From Streptomyces erythrochromogenes (GTDB taxonomy: Bacteria; Actinomycetota; Actinomycetes; Streptomycetales; Streptomycetaceae), in contig NZ_CP108036.1 of the NCBI RefSeq assembly GCF_036170895.1, positions 6,007,501 to 6,071,500 on the forward strand: a DNA stretch of 64,000 nucleotides, written 5' to 3'. The translations under genes and the position numbers were made by a program. The notes under the pieces were generated by a model that saw only the letters and a program-made list of their open reading frames with translations, had not been told where the DNA came from and made no database searches. The first letter of the stretch is position 1, and the number at the start of each line of letters is the position of its first letter. This document shows positions 46,491-54,871 of the stretch, piece by piece.

Positions 46491-47225
46491 ATGGGGCGCA
46501 CCGGGCTCGACGGGAAGGTCGTCGTCATAACCGGCGCCGGGCGTGGCCAGGGGGCCGCCGGGGCTCGGCTCTTCGTGGAGGCCGGGGCGCGGGTCGTGGT
46601 CACCGACGTACGGGAGGACGAGGGCCGGGCCGTGGCCGCCGAGCTGGGCGGTGACGGGCTGTACGTACGCCACGACGTCGCCGACCCGGCGAGCTGGGCG
46701 GCGGTGGTCACTGAGTCGGTACGCGCCTTCGGCACGGTATCGGCGCTGGTCAACAATGCCGCCGTGTGGCGCACCGCGCACGTGGAGGAGCAGCGGCTCG
46801 ACGACTTCGAGGCACTCCTGCGGGTCAACCTGCTGGGGCCGTTCCTCGGCATCCAGGCGGTGGCGCCGGTGCTGCGGGCGGCCGGGGGCGGCTCGGTCGT
46901 CAACGTCTCCTCCACCGCCGGGCTGGTCGGGATACCCGGCCACGCGGCCTACGGCTCGACCAAGTTCGGGCTGCGCGGACTGACCCGGTCGGCGGCGCTC
47001 GACCTGGCCGGGGACCGGATCCGGGTGAACTCGGTGCACCCGGGGGCCATCGACACCCCGATGGTGGCCGGCGCCGTCGAAGGCCGGGACTTCTCGCACC
47101 TGCCCCTGGGGCGGATCGGTCGGCCGGAGGAGGTCGCCGAGCTCGTCCTCTTCCTCTGCTCGGACGCGTCCTCGTACGTGACGGGCGCCGAGTTCACGGT
47201 CGACGGCGGGATGACGACCGCCTGA
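46491..47225 (+). CDS. SDR oxidoreductase, 3-alpha/20-beta-hydroxysteroid dehydrogenase-like
   Basis: A 244-residue classical short-chain dehydrogenase. The cofactor motif [15 protein letters not shown], the NNAA motif in ALVNNAAVW, the Ser in VVNVSSTAG, and the YGSTK catalytic pair are complete. [11 protein letters not shown] and [14 protein letters not shown] closely resemble the 3-alpha,20-beta-hydroxysteroid dehydrogenase of Streptomyces. A steroid substrate would fit the ring-degradation genes 4 kb downstream, but this is inference; many SDRs share these motifs. Expression is probably controlled by the palindrome at 46458-46476. Confidence 0.82.
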   Translation: MGRTGLDGKVVVITGAGRGQGAAGARLFVEAGARVVVTDVREDEGRAVAAELGGDGLYVRHDVADPASWAAVVTESVRAFGTVSALVNNAAVWRTAHVEEQRLDDFEALLRVNLLGPFLGIQAVAPVLRAAGGGSVVNVSSTAGLVGIPGHAAYGSTKFGLRGLTRSAALDLAGDRIRVNSVHPGAIDTPMVAGAVEGRDFSHLPLGRIGRPEEVAELVLFLCSDASSYVTGAEFTVDGGMTTA

Positions 47226-47271
47226 CGGACAGGGCACCCCCAGGCCCTCCGGGCCCGTGCATGATGTGTCC

Positions 47272-47823
47272 ATGGCTGATCTGGCACGGAGGGCGGCAGG
47301 CGCGGTCCTGCGCAACTGCCTGCTCCTGGCGGTGGAGTTCGGCGCGATCTGGATGCTGCGCGGTCCCGAGGGGCTCTGGGTCCCGGTCCTGCTGGCCGTC
47401 TTCGTCGCCGGTGCGGCCGTGCCGCACGGCACCGACGCCGAGTTCGTGGCCCGCACCGCCGTGGCGCTCACCGCCGTCGGGATCGCGGTGCTCGGCGGGG
47501 TCACCTGGGACCGGCACGTCCTGCACGACCGGGGCCGGGAGGAGACCGCGGTGGTCGCGCAGCGGACGATGGTGGAGGACGGTGCGAGCCTGTCCCCGTC
47601 GCTGCGCCTGCGCACCGAGGCGGGCCGCGACCTGCCCGGCCCGGTCACCCTCGACCTCGCGGTCGGCGCACGGCTGACGGTGACGGTGGACCCCGACGGG
47701 CCGGCCTGGGCCCCGGGCGGCCGCCCCGACCGGCCGCTGTGGCAGGCGGCCGGCACCGGCGCGCTCCTCCTGCTCCAGACCGCCCTCCTGCTCCGGATCT
47801 CCGTGCGCCGCTCCCGGACCTGA
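47272..47823 (+). CDS. Small membrane protein, unknown
   Basis: A protein of about 183 residues with two or three N-terminal helices (AVLRNCLLLAVEFGAIWML, VLLAVFVAGAAVP, ALTAVGIAVLGGV), a soluble loop of about 70 residues and a C-terminal helix ALLLLQTALLLRI. The loop has a beta-rich look (LRLRTEAGRDLPGPVTLDL). ATG 47272 is preferred over GTG 47257. It follows the SDR gene by 46 bp on the same strand. Family not recognised. Confidence 0.65.
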   Translation: MADLARRAAGAVLRNCLLLAVEFGAIWMLRGPEGLWVPVLLAVFVAGAAVPHGTDAEFVARTAVALTAVGIAVLGGVTWDRHVLHDRGREETAVVAQRTMVEDGASLSPSLRLRTEAGRDLPGPVTLDLAVGARLTVTVDPDGPAWAPGGRPDRPLWQAAGTGALLLLQTALLLRISVRRSRT

Positions 47824-47853
47824 CGGCGGCGCGGCGAGAACCGCCGACGCGGG

Positions 47854-48321
47854 CTACTTGATTTTGTAGGAGCAGCCCTTCGTGTTCGTGACGCCGTCGC
47901 TCTCCGCGACCACCTTGCCGTCCACCTTGATGGTGCAGGGAGCCTGCTGGAGCTTGCCGTCGGAGCCCGTGATCGTGCCCGGGACGACGCTGACCAGGTA
48001 GCCCACCTTCTGCTCCGCGGCGGTGAGTTCGGCCGTGCCCGACTTCGACCACGGCAGGGTCTGCTGCTCGAAGCCGCTGCCGAGGCCGCTGTACATGACG
48101 GCCGTCCTGCCCGTGCCGCCGACCTCCAGGGTCACGTCGTGCTTCGCGCCGCCGCCGGCGGCCGGGGCCGACGAGGGGTTCTGGCCCTGGTTCTGCGAGG
48201 CCGCGGGCTGCGGCTGCTGCTTGCCGCCCTCCGGGGCGGGCTCGGGCTCCGCGCTCCCGCAGCCGGTGAGCAGCAGCGCCACCGCGGCGCACAGCGTCAT
48301 GGCGGAGATGGTCCTGCGCAT
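47854..48321 (-). CDS. MmpS-like lipoprotein
   Basis: A 155-residue secreted lipoprotein. The signal MRRTISAMTLCAAVALLLTG ends in a lipobox LTGC, so the mature cysteine should be modified by Lgt. After a Gln/Pro-rich linker comes a beta-sandwich with the MmpS-type features VTLEVGGTGRTAVMYSG, TLPWSKSG and CTIKVDGKVVAESDGV. In mycobacteria MmpS proteins assist MmpL transporters; no MmpL gene is in the window. The start ATG is at 48321, 54 bp from the divergent methyltransferase. Confidence 0.8.
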   Translation of the reverse strand: MRRTISAMTLCAAVALLLTGCGSAEPEPAPEGGKQQPQPAASQNQGQNPSSAPAAGGGAKHDVTLEVGGTGRTAVMYSGLGSGFEQQTLPWSKSGTAELTAAEQKVGYLVSVVPGTITGSDGKLQQAPCTIKVDGKVVAESDGVTNTKGCSYKIK

Positions 48322-48375
48322 GTCCTGATACCTCGATCTTGTTGCCTGGTACGTGTGATCGAAAACAATGGACGC

Positions 48376-49104
48376 ATGACGACACGCGCCCGTTCCTTCG
48401 ATGCCGCAGCGGCTTCCTACGCCGCCCACCGGCCCGGCTACCCGCCGGCCCTCCTCGACGCCGTCGAGGAGCTCGCCGGGCGCCCGCTCGCCGGGGCGCG
48501 CGTGGCCGACGTGGGGGCGGGTACCGGTATCGCCACCGCCCTGCTGCACGGGCGCGGCGCCGAGGTCGTCGCCGTGGAGCCCGGGGACGGGATGGCCGCG
48601 CAGCTGCGCCGGGCGCACCCCGGGATCCCGGTCGTGCGCGGCGACGGGGACCGGCTGCCGCTGGCCACCGGCGCGTTCGACCTCCTCACCTACGCCCAGG
48701 CCTGGCACTGGACCGACCCGGCCCGCTCCGTCCCCGAGGCCCGCCGCGTGCTGCGCCCCGGCGGCGCGCTCGCCATCTGGTGGAACGACGCGGACCTCAC
48801 CGTGCCCTGGATCGCCGAGCAGGAGGCGCGGCTGGCGGAGTTCTTCGGCGCGGCCAAGGGGAAGGGCTTCCGTACGCTGCCCCGCGGGCTCGGCGGGTTC
48901 ACCAGCCGGTCCGTGCGCTGGTCCCGGCGCATCCCGCTGGACGCGCACCTCGCCAACCTCGCCAGCCACTCCGCCTTCCTGATGCTGGGCGAGCCCGGCA
49001 CCCGCGACTACTTCGCCGCCGAACGTGAGCTGCTGGCCCCGCTCTTCCCCGACGGCACGGTCGAGGAGAGCTACGTCGTCAGCCTCCACGTCACCCGCGT
49101 GTGA
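48376..49104 (+). CDS. Class I SAM-dependent methyltransferase
   Basis: A 242-residue methyltransferase of the UbiE/Coq5-like class. SAM motif I is VADVGAGTGIATALL, motif II AVEPGDGM with the acidic residue, and the post-motif AQAWHWTDP followed by RVLRPGGALAIWW is typical. The N-terminal FDAAAASYAAHRPGYP fits the subgroup. Substrate unknown. Its last 14 bases overlap the 3' end of the convergent acyl-CoA dehydrogenase gene. Confidence 0.88.
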   Translation: MTTRARSFDAAAASYAAHRPGYPPALLDAVEELAGRPLAGARVADVGAGTGIATALLHGRGAEVVAVEPGDGMAAQLRRAHPGIPVVRGDGDRLPLATGAFDLLTYAQAWHWTDPARSVPEARRVLRPGGALAIWWNDADLTVPWIAEQEARLAEFFGAAKGKGFRTLPRGLGGFTSRSVRWSRRIPLDAHLANLASHSAFLMLGEPGTRDYFAAERELLAPLFPDGTVEESYVVSLHVTRV

Positions 49105-50083
49105 CAGACCGCAGGACTTCCGCCCGGCACTCCGACGGGGTGCCCCAGGCGTCCCGCAGCGGGCGTGCCTTGCGCAGCCACAGGGACAGGTCCAGCTCCT
49201 CGGTGTAGCCGACCGCACCGTGGAGCTGGAGCGCCGTCATGGCCGCGCGGTACGCCGCCCCGCCGCACCGCAGCTTCGCCGCCGCCACGTCGCCCGGGGC
49301 CAGGGACAGCGCAGCCGCCCACACCAGCGGACGCGCGAACTCCAGGGCCAGGAGGGTGTCCGCCAGCCGGTGCTTGACCGCCTGGAAGGAGCCGATCGGC
49401 GCCCCGAACTGGGTGCGCTGCTTCACGTATCCGACCGTCCGCTCCAGCAGGGCCTCGCCCACGCCCAGGCACTGGGCCGCTGTCAGCAGCCGGGCCCAGC
49501 GCCCCGCCGCCCCGGCCGCGCGCGCCACCGCCGGGCCCGCCGCGAGGAGTTCGCCCCCGGTCGCCGAGGGGCGCGCCAGCCGCCGCGCGGGGTCCGTCGA
49601 CCGCAGGACTTCCCCGGATGCCGGGGTGGCCAGCCGCAGTTCGCCCGCCGCCGACACGGTGAAGCAGTGCGCCGCCGCGTCCGCGTCCAGGGCGTACGGA
49701 CTCCCGCCCGGCAGCGTCAGCGTGGCCCAGGCCTCGCCCGCGACCAGGCCCGGCAGGAACCGCTTGGCGAGGGCCTCGTCCCCCAGCTCCGACAGCAGCA
49801 CCGACACCGCCGCGCTCTCCACCACCGGTCCCGGCACCCCCGCCCGGCCCAGTTCCACGAAGCCCAGCGCCAGCTCCAGCGGGAGCAGGCCGGCCCCCTC
49901 GTACGACTCGGGTGCGGCCAGCGCGAACAGGCCCGTCCCCGCGAGCCGGGAGCGCAGGGCCAGCCCCGGCCCGTGCTCGCCGTCCGCCCAGGCCCGTACC
50001 GCCGCCGGGACCTGCGCCGAGCCCAGCAGGGAGCGCAGCGTACGGGCGAAGTCCGACTGCTCGTCGGTCGGCAGGAAACGCAT
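49091..50083 (-). CDS. fadE32: Acyl-CoA dehydrogenase, FadE32-like short subunit
   Basis: A 330-residue acyl-CoA dehydrogenase. The family core ERTVGYVKQRTQFGAPIGSF and the C-terminal LHGAVGYTEELDLSLWLRKA are present, and the length is near that of the short KstR2-regulon dehydrogenases (FadE32/FadE33) rather than the usual 380-400. Its ATG overlaps the stop of the longer dehydrogenase by one base (TGATG). Such long/short pairs form heteromeric steroid-type enzymes in mycobacteria. A role on a late HIP intermediate is inferred. The gene symbol is by analogy. Confidence 0.8.
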   Translation of the reverse strand: MRFLPTDEQSDFARTLRSLLGSAQVPAAVRAWADGEHGPGLALRSRLAGTGLFALAAPESYEGAGLLPLELALGFVELGRAGVPGPVVESAAVSVLLSELGDEALAKRFLPGLVAGEAWATLTLPGGSPYALDADAAAHCFTVSAAGELRLATPASGEVLRSTDPARRLARPSATGGELLAAGPAVARAAGAAGRWARLLTAAQCLGVGEALLERTVGYVKQRTQFGAPIGSFQAVKHRLADTLLALEFARPLVWAAALSLAPGDVAAAKLRCGGAAYRAAMTALQLHGAVGYTEELDLSLWLRKARPLRDAWGTPSECRAEVLRSVTRG

Positions 50084-51228
50084 CAGCGGCGGCCCTTCGG
50101 CAGGCCGAGCAGCCGCTCGGCGATGATGTCGCGCTGGATCTCGTTCGTCCCCGCGTAGATCGGCCCGGCCAGCGAGAAGACCCACGGCTCGGCCCACTCG
50201 CCGTCCGCGAGTTCGGCGTCCGCACCCAGCAGGTCCAGCGCCGTCTCGTGCAGCGCGATGTCGTACTCCGACCAGAACACCTTGTTCAGGCTGGACTCGG
50301 CGCCGACGGCCCCGCCCGCGGCGAAGCGGGAAGCGCCGGCCCAGGTGAACAGCTCGTAGGCGCGCGCCCCGACCACCGCGTCGGCCACCCGGTCGGCCAG
50401 TGCCGTGTCGGCCGGGTCCCCCTGCGCGCGCCACAGGGCGGCCAGCCGGTCCGCCGCCGCCAGGAACCGGCCGGGGGAGCGCAGGGTCAGGCCGCGCTCG
50501 TTGCCGGTGGTCGACATCGCGATCCGCCAGCCCTGCCCGGGCTCCCCGATCACGTCCTCGTCCGGTACGAAGACCTCGTCCAGGAAGAGCTCCGCGAACG
50601 CCGGCTTGCCGTCGAGGCGGCCGATGGGCCGCACCGTGACCCCGGACGCCCGCAGGTCGAACATCAGGTACGTCAGCCCCTGGTGCGGTTTCGGGGTGTC
50701 CGGGTCGGTGCGGAAGATGCCGAAGGCCCGGTCGGCGAAGGCGGCCCGCGAGGACCAGGTCTTCTGCCCGGACAGCAGCCAGCCGCCCTCCGTGCGGACC
50801 GCGCGCGACGTGAGCGAGGCCAGGTCGGAGCCCGACTCCGGCTCCGACCAGGCCTGCGCCCAGACGACCTCGCCGCTCGCCATCGGCGGCAGCACGCGCG
50901 CCCGCTGCTCCGCCGTCGCGTGGTCGAAGAGCGTCGGCGCGAGGAGGCTGATGCCGTTCTGCGAGACCCGGCCGGGCGCGCCCGCCGCCCAGTACTCCTC
51001 CTCGAAGACCAGCCACTTCACGAGGTCGACGCCGCGGCCGCCGTACTCCTCGGGCCAGGACACCACCGCCCAGCGGTCCGCGTGCAGCCGGGCCTCCCAC
51101 TCCCGGTGCGCGGCGAAGCCCTCCCGCGTCTCCAGCGAGGGCAGGGGGGAGGCGGGTACGTGGTCGGCCAGCCAGGCGCGCGCTTCGGCCCGGAAGGCCT
51201 CCACCTCCGCCGTCTGGGTCAGGTCCAT
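50083..51228 (-). CDS. Acyl-CoA dehydrogenase, FadE31/FadE30-like
   Basis: A 381-residue FAD enzyme. AQAWSEPESGSDLASL is the FAD/substrate block, GLTYLMFDLRASGV the beta-domain, and GTNEIQRDIIAERLLGLPKG the C-terminal signature typical of steroid-type dehydrogenases. It is the first gene under the KstR2-like box at 51261-51280 and diverges from ipdF. In M. tuberculosis the comparable position holds fadE31 downstream of fadD3 and, on the other strand, fadE30; I cannot decide between them by eye. It probably desaturates a CoA thioester of a ring C/D fragment. Confidence 0.82.
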   Translation of the reverse strand: MDLTQTAEVEAFRAEARAWLADHVPASPLPSLETREGFAAHREWEARLHADRWAVVSWPEEYGGRGVDLVKWLVFEEEYWAAGAPGRVSQNGISLLAPTLFDHATAEQRARVLPPMASGEVVWAQAWSEPESGSDLASLTSRAVRTEGGWLLSGQKTWSSRAAFADRAFGIFRTDPDTPKPHQGLTYLMFDLRASGVTVRPIGRLDGKPAFAELFLDEVFVPDEDVIGEPGQGWRIAMSTTGNERGLTLRSPGRFLAAADRLAALWRAQGDPADTALADRVADAVVGARAYELFTWAGASRFAAGGAVGAESSLNKVFWSEYDIALHETALDLLGADAELADGEWAEPWVFSLAGPIYAGTNEIQRDIIAERLLGLPKGRR

Positions 51229-51260
51229 CGGGTGCCCGCCTCCTCGAACGCCGTCACTTC

Positions 51261-51280
51261 CCTAACAAGTGTTTGGTAGG
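51261..51280. promoter_or_regulatory. KstR2-like operator, fadE/ipdF divergent promoter
   Basis: CCTAACAAGTGTTTGGTAGG. Its inner 14 bases match 9 of the 10 fixed positions of the mycobacterial KstR2 motif AnCAAGnnCTTGnT. It lies between the divergent dehydrogenase and ipdF starts, 33 and 37 bp away. A nearly identical site is at 61341-61360. Confidence 0.72.
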
Positions 51281-51316
51281 TTAACGTACGGCCATGAGCA
51301 GCGTCGAGGAGTTCGC

Positions 51317-52099
51317 ATGAACGAGCCCCGGTACACCGCCGGCCACCACCTGCTGCAGGACCGCACCGCCGTCATCACCGCCGCCGCGGGGGCCGGGATC
51401 GGCGGGGCCACCGCCCGACGCTTCCTGGAGGAGGGCGCCCGCATCGTCATCGGCGACGCCCACGCCCGCCGGCTCAAGGAGACCGAGGACGCGCTCACGG
51501 CCGAGTTCGGAGCCGGCCGCGTCGCCTCCCTGCCCTGCGACGTCACCGACGAGGACCAGGTCCGCGCCCTGTTCGCGTTCGCCGAGCAGACCCACGGCCG
51601 GCTCGACGTCGTCGTCAACAACGCCGGGCTCGGCGGCACCGCGGCCCTCGTCGACATGAGCGACGAACAGTGGACCCGCGTCCTTGACGTCACCCTGAAC
51701 GGCACCTTCCGCTGCACCCGCGCCGCACTGCGCTCCTTCAAGGCCTCCGGCGCGGGCGGAGTCGTCGTCAACAACGCCTCCGTCGTCGGCTGGCGCGCCC
51801 AGACCGGCCAGGCCCACTACGCCGCGGCCAAGGCCGGGGTCATGGCGCTCACCCGCTGCGCGGCCCTGGAGGCCGCGGAGTTCGGCGTACGCGTCAACGC
51901 CGTCGCCCCCAGCCTGGCCATGCACCCGCACCTGGTGAAGGTCACCAGCGAGGAGGTCCTCGCCGAACTCACCGCCCGCGAGGCCTTCGGCCGGTACGCC
52001 GAGCCCTGGGAGGTCGCCAACGTCATCGTCTTCCTGGCCAGCGGCTATTCGTCGTACATGACGGGCGAGACGGTGTCCGTCAGCAGCCAGCACCCGTAG
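51317..52099 (+). CDS. ipdF: SDR dehydrogenase, IpdF-like
   Basis: A 260-residue short-chain dehydrogenase. VITAAAGAGIGGATARR is the cofactor loop, VVNNAGLGG the NNAG motif, and NNASVVGWRAQTGQAHYAAAK holds the Ser-Tyr-Lys set. The SSYMTGETVSVSSQHP ending closely matches what I recall of Rv3559c (IpdF), which oxidises a ring hydroxyl of a HIP-derived CoA ester. It directly precedes kstR2 and fadA6 as in M. tuberculosis. ATG 51317 follows GAGGAG. Confidence 0.85.
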   Translation: MNEPRYTAGHHLLQDRTAVITAAAGAGIGGATARRFLEEGARIVIGDAHARRLKETEDALTAEFGAGRVASLPCDVTDEDQVRALFAFAEQTHGRLDVVVNNAGLGGTAALVDMSDEQWTRVLDVTLNGTFRCTRAALRSFKASGAGGVVVNNASVVGWRAQTGQAHYAAAKAGVMALTRCAALEAAEFGVRVNAVAPSLAMHPHLVKVTSEEVLAELTAREAFGRYAEPWEVANVIVFLASGYSSYMTGETVSVSSQHP

Positions 52100-52114
52100 C
52101 CCGACAATGGACGC

Positions 52115-52756
52115 GTGCCAACCAACAAGCCCGCGGCCCAGCCCGCAGCCAAGAAGAAGCCGCAGGTGACCCCCTCGCCCGAGCGGCGCCGCGAACTCCT
52201 CGACACCGCCGCCGAGGTCTTCGCCGCCCAGGGCTACAACGCCACCACCGTCCGCAAGATCGCCGACGCCGCCGGGATGCTCGCCGGCAGCCTCTACTAC
52301 CACTTCGATTCCAAGGAATCGATGCTCGACGAGATCCTCTCGGCCTTCCTGACCGAGCTGTGGGACGGGTACGACGCCGTCCTCGCCGCCGGCCTCGGCC
52401 CCCGGGAGACCATCGAGGCCCTCGTCACCGAGTCCTTCCGCGAGATCGACCGGCACCGCGCGGCCGTCGCGATCTACCAGAAGGAATCCCGCACCCTCTC
52501 CGCCCAGCCCCGCTTCCACTACCTGTCCGACTCGCAGCAGAAGTTCGAGAAGGCCTGGCTGGGGACGCTGGAACGGGGGGTCGCCGCCAAGGTCTTCCGG
52601 GCCGACCTCGACATCCGCCTCACCTACCGCTTCGTGCGCGACACGGTCTGGGTGGCGGCCTCCTGGTACCGGCCGGGCGGACAGCACAGCCCCGACGAGA
52701 TCGCCCGCCAGTACCTGTCGATGGTCCTGGACGGGATCGCCCTGCGCCCCACCTGA
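52115..52756 (+). CDS. kstR2: TetR-family repressor, KstR2-like
   Basis: A 213-residue TetR regulator. The helix-turn-helix is at about residues 25-70: ELLDTAAEVFAAQGYNATTV, then IADAAGMLAGSLYYHFDSKE. The ligand-binding part contains YQKESRTL and FVRDTVWVAASWYRPGG, which resemble KstR2, the HIP-CoA-responsive repressor of mycobacteria and rhodococci. Position between ipdF and fadA6 is conserved. It should bind the two sites at 51261-51280 and 61341-61360 and be released by a CoA thioester; both statements are inference. GTG 52115 is the start. Confidence 0.83.
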   Translation: MPTNKPAAQPAAKKKPQVTPSPERRRELLDTAAEVFAAQGYNATTVRKIADAAGMLAGSLYYHFDSKESMLDEILSAFLTELWDGYDAVLAAGLGPRETIEALVTESFREIDRHRAAVAIYQKESRTLSAQPRFHYLSDSQQKFEKAWLGTLERGVAAKVFRADLDIRLTYRFVRDTVWVAASWYRPGGQHSPDEIARQYLSMVLDGIALRPT

Positions 52757-52783
52757 TCGATCCGACCGTCTGAGGAGTCCCCG

Positions 52784-53941
52784 ATGCCCGAGGCCTACAT
52801 AGTCGACGCCGTGCGCACCCCCGTGGGGCGGCGCGGAGGCGGCCTGTCCGCCGTCCACCCGGCCGACCTCGGCGCACACGTCCTGAAGGAACTGGTCGAA
52901 CGGTCCGGGGTGGACCCGGCCGCCGTGGAGGACGTGGTCTTCGGCTGCCTCGACACCGTCGGCCCGCAGGCCGGGGACATCGCCCGCACCGCATGGCTCG
53001 CCGCCGGCCTGCCCGAGGAGGTCCCCGGGGTCACCGTCGACCGCCAGTGCGGCTCCTCGCAGCAGGCGGTGCACTTCGCCGCGCAGGGCGTGCTCTCCGG
53101 CACCCAGGACCTCGTGGTCGCCGGCGGCACCCAGAACATGTCGATGATCCCGATCGCCTTCGCCTCGCGCCAGGCCGCCGAACCCCTCGGGTACACGGAG
53201 GGGCCGTACGCGGGATCCGCCGGCTGGCGCGCCCGGTACGGCGACGCCCCCGTCAACCAGTTCCACGGCGCCCAGCTGATCGCGCAGAAATGGGGGATCT
53301 CGCGCCGCGACATGGAGGAGTACGCGCTCGGCTCCCACCGCCGCGCCGTGCGCGCCGTCGACGAGGGCCGCTTCGACCGCGAGATCGCGGCCTACGGGGA
53401 CGTGACCGCGGACGAGGGGCCGCGCCGGGACACCACCCTGGAGAAGATGGCGGCGCTCAGGCCCGTCGTCGAGGGCGGCACCATCACCGCCGCCGTCTCC
53501 TCCCAGGTCTCCGACGGCGCGGCGGCCATGCTGCTCGCCTCCGAGCGGGCGGTACGCGAACACGGCCTGCGGCCCCGGGCCCGCATCCACCACCTCTCCG
53601 TGCGCGGCGAGGACCCCATCCGCATGCTGTCCGCACCCATCCCGGCGACGGCGTACGCACTGAAGAAGACCGGCATGTCACTGGCCGACATCGACCTCGT
53701 GGAGATCAACGAGGCCTTCGCGCCGGTGGTGCTGGCCTGGCTGAAGGAGACCGGCGCCGACCCGGAACGCGTCAACGTCAACGGCGGCGCCATCGCCCTG
53801 GGCCACCCCCTGGGCGCGACCGGGGTCAGGCTGATGACCACCCTCCTGCACGAGCTGGAGCGCACCGGCGGCCGGTTCGGCCTCCAGACCATGTGCGAGG
53901 GCGGCGGCCAGGCCAACGTGACGATCATCGAACGCCTGTAG
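52784..53941 (+). CDS. fadA6: Acetyl-CoA acetyltransferase, FadA6-like thiolase
   Basis: A degradative thiolase of 385 residues. Cys 89 in VDRQCGSSQQAVH is the nucleophile; NEAFAPV, GGAIALGHPLGATG with the catalytic His, and the second Cys in MCEGGGQAN are intact. In the KstR2 regulon FadA6 cleaves the opened-ring product after IpdAB action. It follows kstR2 by 27 bp with a GAGGAG site before ATG 52784. A short GC hairpin then ends the transcript. Confidence 0.87.
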   Translation: MPEAYIVDAVRTPVGRRGGGLSAVHPADLGAHVLKELVERSGVDPAAVEDVVFGCLDTVGPQAGDIARTAWLAAGLPEEVPGVTVDRQCGSSQQAVHFAAQGVLSGTQDLVVAGGTQNMSMIPIAFASRQAAEPLGYTEGPYAGSAGWRARYGDAPVNQFHGAQLIAQKWGISRRDMEEYALGSHRRAVRAVDEGRFDREIAAYGDVTADEGPRRDTTLEKMAALRPVVEGGTITAAVSSQVSDGAAAMLLASERAVREHGLRPRARIHHLSVRGEDPIRMLSAPIPATAYALKKTGMSLADIDLVEINEAFAPVVLAWLKETGADPERVNVNGGAIALGHPLGATGVRLMTTLLHELERTGGRFGLQTMCEGGGQANVTIIERL

Positions 53942-53984
53942 GGGCCGGCTCGCCGGCCGGCGGTCCGCCGCCCCCGCCGCCGGG

Positions 53985-54623
53985 TCAGGAGGGGAGCAGG
54001 GAGAAGCCGAGGAGGACCGCGGCGTCGACGCGGACCGAGCCCGGGGAGAGGGTGCCGTCGTACTCGTGGTCCGCGCGGCCGACGCTGCGGCCGTGGCCGC
54101 CGACCGACTCCGGGTTCACGTCCTCGATGTGGATCACCGCTCCCAGCTCGACCCCGCAGGCCTCCGCGTAGACCTCGGCCTTGCGCCGGGCGGCCTCGAC
54201 CGCGCGCCGCCGCGCCTCGTCGCGCATCGAGGGCTTGTCCCGGACCTCGAAGCGCACGTCGTCGACACGGTTCGCACCGGCGGTGACGGCGTCCTCGATC
54301 AGCAGCTCGATCCGGTCGAGCGCCTCCGTCTGCACCGTGTACTTCGCCTCGCAGCTGTAGCCGAGGAAGGTGCGGTCCGCGCCGTACCCGCTGTGCTGGG
54401 AGGTCAGCCGCAGGCGCGAGCCGGAGACGTCCGCGTCCGGCACGCCGTGGTCCCGCAGGGTCTGCCGCAGCCGGGCCACCGCCGCCCCCGCCTCCGCGAA
54501 GGCCACCTTCGGCGTCGGGGCGACGAGGTCGACCGCCAGGTCCACGAAGGCGAGACGGGGTTCGGCGGACACGCTGCCCGCACCGAGCACACTGAGCCCC
54601 CAGGGCTCTCTGATCGCTGCCAT
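53985..54623 (-). CDS. SIMPL-domain protein
   Basis: A 212-residue protein of the SIMPL (DUF541) family. GLSVLGAGSVSAEPRLAFVDL, the middle LRLTSQHSG and the RRRAVEAARRKAEVYAEACG helix followed by GAVIHIEDVN are the usual conserved blocks. There is no signal peptide, unlike many family members, so it should be cytoplasmic. Function is unknown. ATG 54623 is favoured. It lies in the block of genes that splits the HIP cluster. Confidence 0.82.
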   Translation of the reverse strand: MAAIREPWGLSVLGAGSVSAEPRLAFVDLAVDLVAPTPKVAFAEAGAAVARLRQTLRDHGVPDADVSGSRLRLTSQHSGYGADRTFLGYSCEAKYTVQTEALDRIELLIEDAVTAGANRVDDVRFEVRDKPSMRDEARRRAVEAARRKAEVYAEACGVELGAVIHIEDVNPESVGGHGRSVGRADHEYDGTLSPGSVRVDAAVLLGFSLLPS

Positions 54624-54779
54624 CCCATGATCAAACCAGGTGGGGGAGCCCGCCACCAGGCACTTCCGAGCCCCGCCCGTGGCACGAAGGACGGAGGTCA
54701 CACCGCCCCGTCCGCACCTCGGGACCGGGATGTGCTAGCTTAGGGGTCGTTGCAGTTGTGGTACCCATGAACTTTATGT

Positions 54780-54822
54780 GCGCCTGACGGGAATGTTCCT
54801 CAGGCGCTTTTATTGTTTTTTT
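54780..54822 (+). terminator. Terminator-like hairpin in the cold-shock gene leader
   Basis: GCGCCTGA (54780-54787) pairs with TCAGGCGC (54800-54807), with an inner GGAA/TTCC pairing, and is followed by a long T-rich run TTTATTGTTTTTTT. It is inside the 5' region, about 50 bp before the csp start, so it may act as an attenuator rather than a simple end signal. Confidence 0.65.
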
Positions 54823-54871
54823 GCCGGAATCTCCGGATGGGGCCCTTTGCCGCCTATTCAGGAGATTTAAA

